Source of the DNA: Coriobacteriia bacterium | Lineage (GTDB): Bacteria; Actinomycetota; Coriobacteriia; Coriobacteriales; UBA8131 | Direction of reading: 5' to 3' | Assembly: GCA_009781525.1 (NCBI GenBank) | Contig: WQXZ01000056.1 | Location: 1 to 9,784, forward strand | DNA: 9,784 bases | In this document: positions 5,715 through 9,784 of the stretch, piece by piece | How the letters are laid out: every line of letters starts with the position of its first letter | Position numbering within the stretch: position 1 is the stretch's first letter | The notes under the pieces: model-generated | The model's database searches: none | The model's input: only the letters and a program-made list of their open reading frames with translations | What the model was told of the DNA's origin: nothing | Program-made: the position numbers and the translations under genes

Positions 5715-6929
5715 ATGCCAGGCGTTGGCCAAACATATATGAGGCTCTCACCAGAGCTCCAAGAGCGGATTCGTCTTGATCAAAGCCAGGGTAGACAGTC
5801 TGCCTGGCGAGCAATCGACGACGAGGCAATTCGTCGAAACCCAGCTCGCGACCAGGCAAATCTTCACAGACCAGCCTATGTCAGAGATGTGGAGAAAATC
5901 CTTCACTCCGCTTACTACAATCGCTATTCAGACAAAACCCAGGTTTTCTCGCTATATAAAAATGATGATTTAACTCGTCGCGCCCTTCACGTTCAGCTGG
6001 TAAGTCGTGCGGCTCGAACGATTGGCAGGGCACTGGGGTTGAACCTTGACCTGATTGAGGCAATCGCGCTTGGGCATGACATGGGACATACTCCCTTCGG
6101 TCACGCTGGTGAGCGCTACCTGGACGAGGTCTACCACAAACACACCGGACGCTATTTCAGGCACAACGTGCATAGCGCGCGAGTATTAGACAATGTATTC
6201 GGTTACAACCTTAGCCTGCAAACTCTAAATGGCATTCTTTGTCATAACGGGGAGTTTGGTTTACAGAGCTACGAGCCTTCAGAGTTGGGTGATTTTTCTA
6301 GCTTTGATGCAACGACCGAGCAGTGCTGTATCGAAGAAAGAGCCGGAGACCACCTGGTAGCAGCAACATTAGAGGGCTGTCTGGTGCGGATCTGTGACAT
6401 GATTGCCTATGTTGGCAAGGATCGCCAGGATGCAGCACGTATTACTGATTCTGACATGCTTCCGGTCTATTCAGAGCGCACTGTCGGAGCCAGCAATGCA
6501 CTGATAATCAATAATCTTACCGTCGACATCATCGAGCAGAGCTATGGCACCAATCGCATTCAGCTGTCAGAGCAGGGATGGTTAGAGCTGGAGGATATCA
6601 AGCTTGAGAACTACAAGCTACTATATGACAACCCCGCCATCAACAGCTTTAATCAAGAACGCATCAAGCCGATGTTTGAGCGCCTGTATGAACAACTACT
6701 TGATGACATCACCAGAAAAGACGAGGGCAGCATTATCTGGCGACATCATGTCAGGTTTGTTAACCGATTACGCAACCTGAACGCTCTTGGTGACTACTTA
6801 AGCGAAACCGAAGACAATCAGGTTGTGGTTGACTTTATTGCCAGCATGACAGACGACTATTTTATTGACCTGCACCAACACCTGTTTCCCGACTTTGATA
6901 CCGGAGTAAACTACACTCCATACTTTTGA
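5715..6929 (+). CDS. dGTPase-like HD-domain phosphohydrolase
   Basis: This family cleaves dNTPs, typically dGTP, to the nucleoside and triphosphate. The 404-residue product carries the HD-superfamily metal and catalytic residues in order: H92 (RRALHVQLVSRAA), the block LGHDMGHTPFGHAGE with H121, D122, H125 and H130, RHNVHSARVLD (149-159), and D228 (ICDMIAYVGKD). KTQVF near residue 74 is also typical of the family. The start ATG 5715 is 13 bp after the purC stop and has only a weak site (GAGTGAG), so translation may be coupled to purC. An in-frame ATG at 5739 is the alternative. The frame also runs open upstream into purC (from 5559), but that stretch is the shadow of purC. With purC it forms a likely operon touching purine pools. 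Substrate preference cannot be read from the sequence. Confidence 0.92.
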   Translation: MPGVGQTYMRLSPELQERIRLDQSQGRQSAWRAIDDEAIRRNPARDQANLHRPAYVRDVEKILHSAYYNRYSDKTQVFSLYKNDDLTRRALHVQLVSRAARTIGRALGLNLDLIEAIALGHDMGHTPFGHAGERYLDEVYHKHTGRYFRHNVHSARVLDNVFGYNLSLQTLNGILCHNGEFGLQSYEPSELGDFSSFDATTEQCCIEERAGDHLVAATLEGCLVRICDMIAYVGKDRQDAARITDSDMLPVYSERTVGASNALIINNLTVDIIEQSYGTNRIQLSEQGWLELEDIKLENYKLLYDNPAINSFNQERIKPMFERLYEQLLDDITRKDEGSIIWRHHVRFVNRLRNLNALGDYLSETEDNQVVVDFIASMTDDYFIDLHQHLFPDFDTGVNYTPYF

Positions 6930-6988
6930 TTTTTTGAAAAACGCGCCAGCTCAAAAAGGCAAAAAAGGCATCACCCAAGCAGAACACT

Positions 6989-6999
6989 TGGCTAAGCCA
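6989..6999. repeat. 11-bp palindrome upstream of the aldo/keto reductase gene
   Basis: TGGCTAAGCCA lies 18 bases before ATG 7018, in the 88-bp gap after the dGTPase gene. It overlaps a second weak inverted repeat (CCAAG 6975-6979 with CTTGG 6987-6991). It could be an operator or a leader hairpin; no clear promoter is seen next to it. Confidence 0.2.
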
Positions 7000-7017
7000 G
7001 AACAGACAGGAAGAAAA

Positions 7018-8202
7018 ATGCAGTATCGCACAGACCCACGAAGCGGCAATCAACTATCAATACTGGGGTTCGGCATGATGCGTCTGCCGCGAGGGCTAAC
7101 CGGAATCGACCAGGATAAGACCACAGCCATGGTAAGTCTTGCGATTCAGGAGGGCATAAATTACTTTGACACAGCCCACGTCTATGCAGGCAGTGAAGAG
7201 GCAACCGGAAAGGCACTGGCTGCTGCCGGCATGCGAGCGCAGATCTTTCTAGCCACAAAACTTCCGCACCAAAAGTGTCGAAGCTATTCTGATTTCGATC
7301 ACTACTTCAACGAGCAGCTGACCAGGCTGCAGACAGACTACATCGACTACTACCTGATACACAATCTACCAGCGGCTTCTGCCTGGCAGCGCTTGCTGGA
7401 TATGGGCATCGAAGGCTGGCTTAAAGAAAAGCAAGCCAGCGGACAGATCAGGCAGATCGGTTTCTCGTTTCATGGTCAGCAAGCAGACTTTCTGGAGCTT
7501 CTTGAAGCATACGACTGGGATTTCTGCCAAATACAGTACAACTACCTGGATGTCAGCTTCCAGGCAGGTCAAATAGGCTTAAAGGCAGCCCACGAAAAAG
7601 GCATGATGGTAGTAATCATGGAGCCCTTACGCGGCGGTAAACTGGCAACCGGCCTTCCGAGCAGAGCCGTGCAGGCAATGCAGCGCGTAGAGCCACAGTC
7701 TTCTCAGGCATCATGGGCGTTTCGCTGGCTCTGGAACCAAGTTGAGCCAACCGTAGTGCTATCTGGTATGGGCACGACCGAGCAGCTGCTTGACAACCTG
7801 AACACCGCTGCAAACGCAACCGCAGGCATGCTGACCGAAGAGCAGGAGAAGGTCATCGACCAAACCGTCACCGCTATTCAGGTTGGTTACAAGGTGCCCT
7901 GCACCGGCTGCAACTACTGCATGCCCTGCCCACAGGGCGTGAACATCTCCGGCTGCTTTGCCGCCTACAACACCAGAACCGCGCAAGGCCTGATAGCTGG
8001 CTACATGCAATACTTCACAGGCACAGGCGCCAATCGCAAAGACCGCTACAGCGGCCCGAAAAACTGCATCGCCTGCGGAAACTGCGAAAAACAGTGCCCA
8101 CAGAACATTGCCATCATCGAGTCGCTTGCAGAAGTTAAAAAACGCATGGAACCTTTCTGGTTCGGTGCCCTACAGGCAGCAGTCCGTCGTTTCAGCGCCT
8201 AA
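7018..8202 (+). CDS. Aldo/keto reductase with C-terminal 2[4Fe-4S] ferredoxin domain
   Basis: The 394-residue product has an N-terminal aldo/keto reductase barrel with the catalytic tetrad D51 and Y56 (FDTAHVYAGSEEATG), K81 (FLATKLPHQK) and H115 (IDYYLIHNLP). Later barrel motifs are IGFSFHG, QIQYNYLD and EPLRGGKLA. A short linker leads to a ferredoxin-like end with VPCTGCNYCMPCPQGV (C295, C298, C301, C304) and NCIACGNCEKQCPQ (C350, C353, C356, C360), enough for two [4Fe-4S] clusters. Such fused enzymes are common in anaerobes and are thought to pass electrons between a small oxidoreductase reaction and a ferredoxin-type carrier; the substrate is unknown. The start is ATG 7018 with AGGAAG just upstream (7008-7013). 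The frame is open back to TTG 6934, but that segment is lysine/glutamine-rich and unlike the family. There is no signal peptide; it is cytoplasmic. Confidence 0.93.
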   Translation: MQYRTDPRSGNQLSILGFGMMRLPRGLTGIDQDKTTAMVSLAIQEGINYFDTAHVYAGSEEATGKALAAAGMRAQIFLATKLPHQKCRSYSDFDHYFNEQLTRLQTDYIDYYLIHNLPAASAWQRLLDMGIEGWLKEKQASGQIRQIGFSFHGQQADFLELLEAYDWDFCQIQYNYLDVSFQAGQIGLKAAHEKGMMVVIMEPLRGGKLATGLPSRAVQAMQRVEPQSSQASWAFRWLWNQVEPTVVLSGMGTTEQLLDNLNTAANATAGMLTEEQEKVIDQTVTAIQVGYKVPCTGCNYCMPCPQGVNISGCFAAYNTRTAQGLIAGYMQYFTGTGANRKDRYSGPKNCIACGNCEKQCPQNIAIIESLAEVKKRMEPFWFGALQAAVRRFSA

Positions 8203-8288
8203 GTACAAATATCTGGATAAAACCACCTCTGTCTAGCCTAACCCTGCACCAACCCAAATCCCGGTGACAGGCGGGTCTCCAAATCCCC
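8203..8288. other. Non-coding stretch after the aldo/keto reductase gene
   Basis: This is the first part of the 411-base gap before the transposase gene (8203-8613). It has no credible ORF. It holds a 9-bp direct repeat, CCAAATCCC (8254-8262 and 8279-8287). It also holds two competing short hairpins: CCCG 8260-8263 with CGGG 8272-8275, and GCGGG 8271-8275 with CCCGC 8287-8291. No T-tract terminator is visible. Confidence 0.4.
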
Positions 8289-8503
8289 CGCGTCAAAAAA
8301 TCCGAGTTGATGGCAGAGATTGACGATTGTGGCGATTTAAGCGTAACCAGTAACTCCCAGAACATTTAATAGTTTTGAGAATAAGCCTCTGACCAGCGCA
8401 TTTGTAAAATGCACACATGATCTTTCAATGAAAGCAGCTTTATTCAGGAGCCAAAATCGCCACAATCGTCAATCTCTGCCATCAACTCGGATTTTTTGAC
8501 GCG
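8289..8503. mobile_element. 215-bp element with perfect 50-bp inverted repeats (MITE-like or dispersed palindrome)
   Basis: Bases 8289-8338 are the exact reverse complement of 8454-8503: 50 of 50 positions match, from CGCGTCAAAAAATCC at the outer end to GTGGCGATTT at the inner end. The bases just outside and just inside both arms do not match, so the repeat has sharp edges. The 115-bp centre (8339-8453) has no credible ORF. It contains small hairpins, GCATTT-GTA-AAATGC and CTTTCAATGAAAG. No target-site duplication is obvious, and the ends are unlike those of the neighbouring IS630 element. A non-autonomous transposon, two head-to-head copies of a dispersed repeat, or a large RNA hairpin are all possible. 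The structure is certain; the class is not. Confidence 0.6.
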
Positions 8504-8533
8504 AGCCTATCTTTTAGGTTGACCGAGGTAACC

Positions 8534-8535
8534 TA
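8534..8535. repeat. Left TA target-site copy of the IS630 element
   Basis: TA directly precedes the left terminal repeat, and TA 9768-9769 directly follows the right one. IS630/Tc1-type elements insert at TA and duplicate it. Removing the element and one TA joins ggtaacc-TA-gtgacc. Confidence 0.6.
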
Positions 8536-8556
8536 GTAGACCGTTCTGTAAATAAC
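8536..8556 (+). repeat. Left terminal inverted repeat of the IS630 element
   Basis: This 21-base sequence begins GTAGACCGTTCTG and ends AATAAC. It matches the reverse complement of 9747-9767 at 19 of 21 positions. Similarity fades a few bases further in, near 8559. Confidence 0.8.
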
Positions 8557-8613
8557 ACATATAAGGTTCCGTAATATGATATAGTACTCCTAACCGAATG
8601 GAAGGGGTGTACC

Positions 8614-9738
8614 ATGGCCAGAACAAGAACGAAGCCAGTGATATTGGACGGCGAGCAGAGAAAGGAGCTGGAGCAGATAGGAAGATCAAGGACAGACGAA
8701 GCGAGACGTGTACAGAGAGCCAAGATATTACTCATGGCATCTGAGGGCGCCAGCGACAACAAGATAGCAGAGGCGGTCAAAATGAACAAAAGCTCAGTCA
8801 GGAACACAATAGCGAAGTTCTATGGGCTTGGGGTTCATGCTGCACTCGGGGACCTGGCAAGACCCGGCAGACCTGCGGTAATCACAGATGACGCCAAAAC
8901 ATGGGTCAAAAGCCAGGCATGCATCAAGCCCAGGGAGTTGGGCTACGCGCAGGAGTTATGGACAAGCCGATCTTTGGCTACGCATATAAAGAAGCACTGT
9001 CTGGATGCAGGGTTTTTTGAGCTCGCAAATGTCTCACCATCAAAAATATGGACAATACTGGATGAAGATGACCTCAAGCCCTGGCGCATAAGCTACTATC
9101 TTGAGCGGCGCGATGAGGACTTCGATAAAAAGATGGATGATGTACTCATGGTGTACAAGGAGGTAAAGCTTAAACTTGAGGGCGATGAAGAAACCGAGGA
9201 AGTCTATGTCTCCTTCGACGAAAAACCCGGTATCCAGGCTATTGCCAATGTTGCAGCTGACCTTGCTCCTCGCAAGGGTAATGGAACGGTTGGGCGTGAC
9301 TATGAGTACAGGCGGCTCGGTACGGTTTCTTTGTTGGCTGGTTTAAACCTCATTTCCGGCGAGGTGATTCCTTTAGTTTGCGATACCCACAAAAGCTCTG
9401 ACTTTATCGACTTTTTGAAACTCGTAGACAAAAAGTACGAGGGAGCAAGGCGTATCAAGGTGGTATTGGACAATCATACAGCCCACACCTCAAAGGAGAC
9501 AAGGAAATACCTCGATGGTGTTCCTGGCCGCTTCGAGTTTATCTTTACTCCCAAACACGGCTCATGGCTAAACCTTGTAGAGAGCTTCTTTGGCAAGCTA
9601 ACCAGGGTATGCCTGAAAGGTATACGTGTAGCGTCAAAGGCAGAGCTTGTCGAACGGATCTACCAATATATCGACGAGATAAACACTGCTCCTGTCGTTT
9701 ACCGCTGGAAGTACAAGCTAGACGAGGTTACGGTTTAA
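8614..9738 (+). CDS. IS630-family DDE transposase, intact
   Basis: The 374-residue transposase has an N-terminal helix-turn-helix region (about residues 30-90, with ASDNKIAEAVKMNKSSVRN and then a LARPGRPAVI linker) that would bind the terminal repeats. The DDE catalytic domain has D202 (VSFDEKPGIQAI), D286 (VVLDNHTAHTS) and E323 (HGSWLNLVESFFGKL), with 36 residues between the last two. It is full length, with no stop or frameshift. Many IS630 elements need a programmed frameshift; this one does not. ATG 8614 has the purine-rich site GGAAGGGGTG just upstream. TATGAT and TATAGT boxes at 8575-8585 could be its -10, with no good -35. The first half of the gene is rich in AGA, AGG and ATA codons, consistent with an outside origin. 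Confidence 0.95.
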   Translation: MARTRTKPVILDGEQRKELEQIGRSRTDEARRVQRAKILLMASEGASDNKIAEAVKMNKSSVRNTIAKFYGLGVHAALGDLARPGRPAVITDDAKTWVKSQACIKPRELGYAQELWTSRSLATHIKKHCLDAGFFELANVSPSKIWTILDEDDLKPWRISYYLERRDEDFDKKMDDVLMVYKEVKLKLEGDEETEEVYVSFDEKPGIQAIANVAADLAPRKGNGTVGRDYEYRRLGTVSLLAGLNLISGEVIPLVCDTHKSSDFIDFLKLVDKKYEGARRIKVVLDNHTAHTSKETRKYLDGVPGRFEFIFTPKHGSWLNLVESFFGKLTRVCLKGIRVASKAELVERIYQYIDEINTAPVVYRWKYKLDEVTV

Positions 9739-9746
9739 TAAGGTGG

Positions 9747-9767
9747 GTTATTAACAGAACGTTCTAC
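9747..9767 (-). repeat. Right terminal inverted repeat of the IS630 element
   Basis: This is the reverse-complement partner of 8536-8556 with two mismatches. It starts 8 bases after the transposase stop codon and is followed by the TA target copy at 9768-9769. Confidence 0.8.
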
Positions 9768-9784
9768 TAGTGACCTAGTGATTG

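Larger units (their letters stand above)
8536..9767 (+). mobile_element. Complete IS630-family insertion sequence, 1232 bp
   Basis: The element has 21-bp imperfect terminal repeats, flanking TA dinucleotides, and one intact transposase gene that fills nearly all of it. All parts needed for mobility are present, so it could be active. It lies 32 bp beyond the 50-bp inverted-repeat element, in DNA free of host genes, and disrupts no gene visible here. Confidence 0.85.

Noticed and set aside
6934..7017. TTG start giving the aldo/keto reductase 28 extra residues
   Set aside because: The segment is low-complexity and has no ribosome-binding site, while ATG 7018 has AGGAAG just upstream and matches the family start.
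8289..8503. The 50-bp inverted repeat as a simple rho-independent terminator
   Set aside because: The stem is far too long, the loop is 115 bases, and the T6 run lies inside the stem rather than after it.
8203..8613. CRISPR array or small ORFs in the gap
   Set aside because: The repeats form one inverted pair, not regularly spaced direct repeats, and the short open frames lack start signals and similarity.

Overview
The window looks like a chromosomal stretch from a Gram-positive, actinobacterium-like host. A class such as Coriobacteriia would fit, but this is inference. The support is moderate G+C, a gyrA that lacks the insertion found in gamma-proteobacterial GyrA, a DUF151 bifunctional nuclease whose start codon appears leaderless, a tRNA gene with an encoded CCA, and an SPFH protein paired with an Arc-type regulator. 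No 16S or other species-level marker is present.

Layout from left to right. Positions 1-1908 are the 3' two thirds of gyrA, cut by the window edge, followed at once by a HAD-family phosphatase (1934-2629). A DUF151 nuclease gene (3160 to 2654, minus strand) converges on the HAD gene, and a 14-bp perfect palindrome lies at the junction. A tRNA-Gly(CCC) gene (3214-3288) is divergent from the DUF151 gene, and the two share a roughly 50-bp promoter region. A two-gene unit follows, with its own good promoter and Shine-Dalgarno sequence: an SPFH/Band 7 membrane protein (3487-4524) and a small ribbon-helix-helix (Arc-like) protein (4571-4822), ending in a 14-bp hairpin. A divergent PurC-like SAICAR synthetase (5000-5701) is followed 13 bp later by a dGTPase-like HD phosphohydrolase (5715-6929), then by an aldo/keto reductase with a C-terminal 2[4Fe-4S] ferredoxin domain (7018-8202).

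The right end (8203-9784) is accessory DNA. It holds a 215-bp element made of a perfect 50-bp inverted repeat around a 115-bp centre (8289-8503), with no coding content I trust. A complete IS630-family insertion sequence (8536-9767) follows, with an intact transposase, 21-bp terminal inverted repeats and flanking TA dinucleotides.

How the genes relate: most of the window is housekeeping (topoisomerase, tRNA, purine synthesis, nucleotide hydrolysis, redox). purC and the dGTPase are probably co-transcribed and both bear on purine nucleotide pools. The SPFH/Arc pair may be a self-regulating membrane-scaffold unit. The items most worth a second look are the 50-bp inverted-repeat element, the SPFH/Arc pair with its candidate operator, the atypical PurC, and the leaderless DUF151 start. 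I see no CRISPR array, toxin-antitoxin pair of known type, phage gene or defence island.
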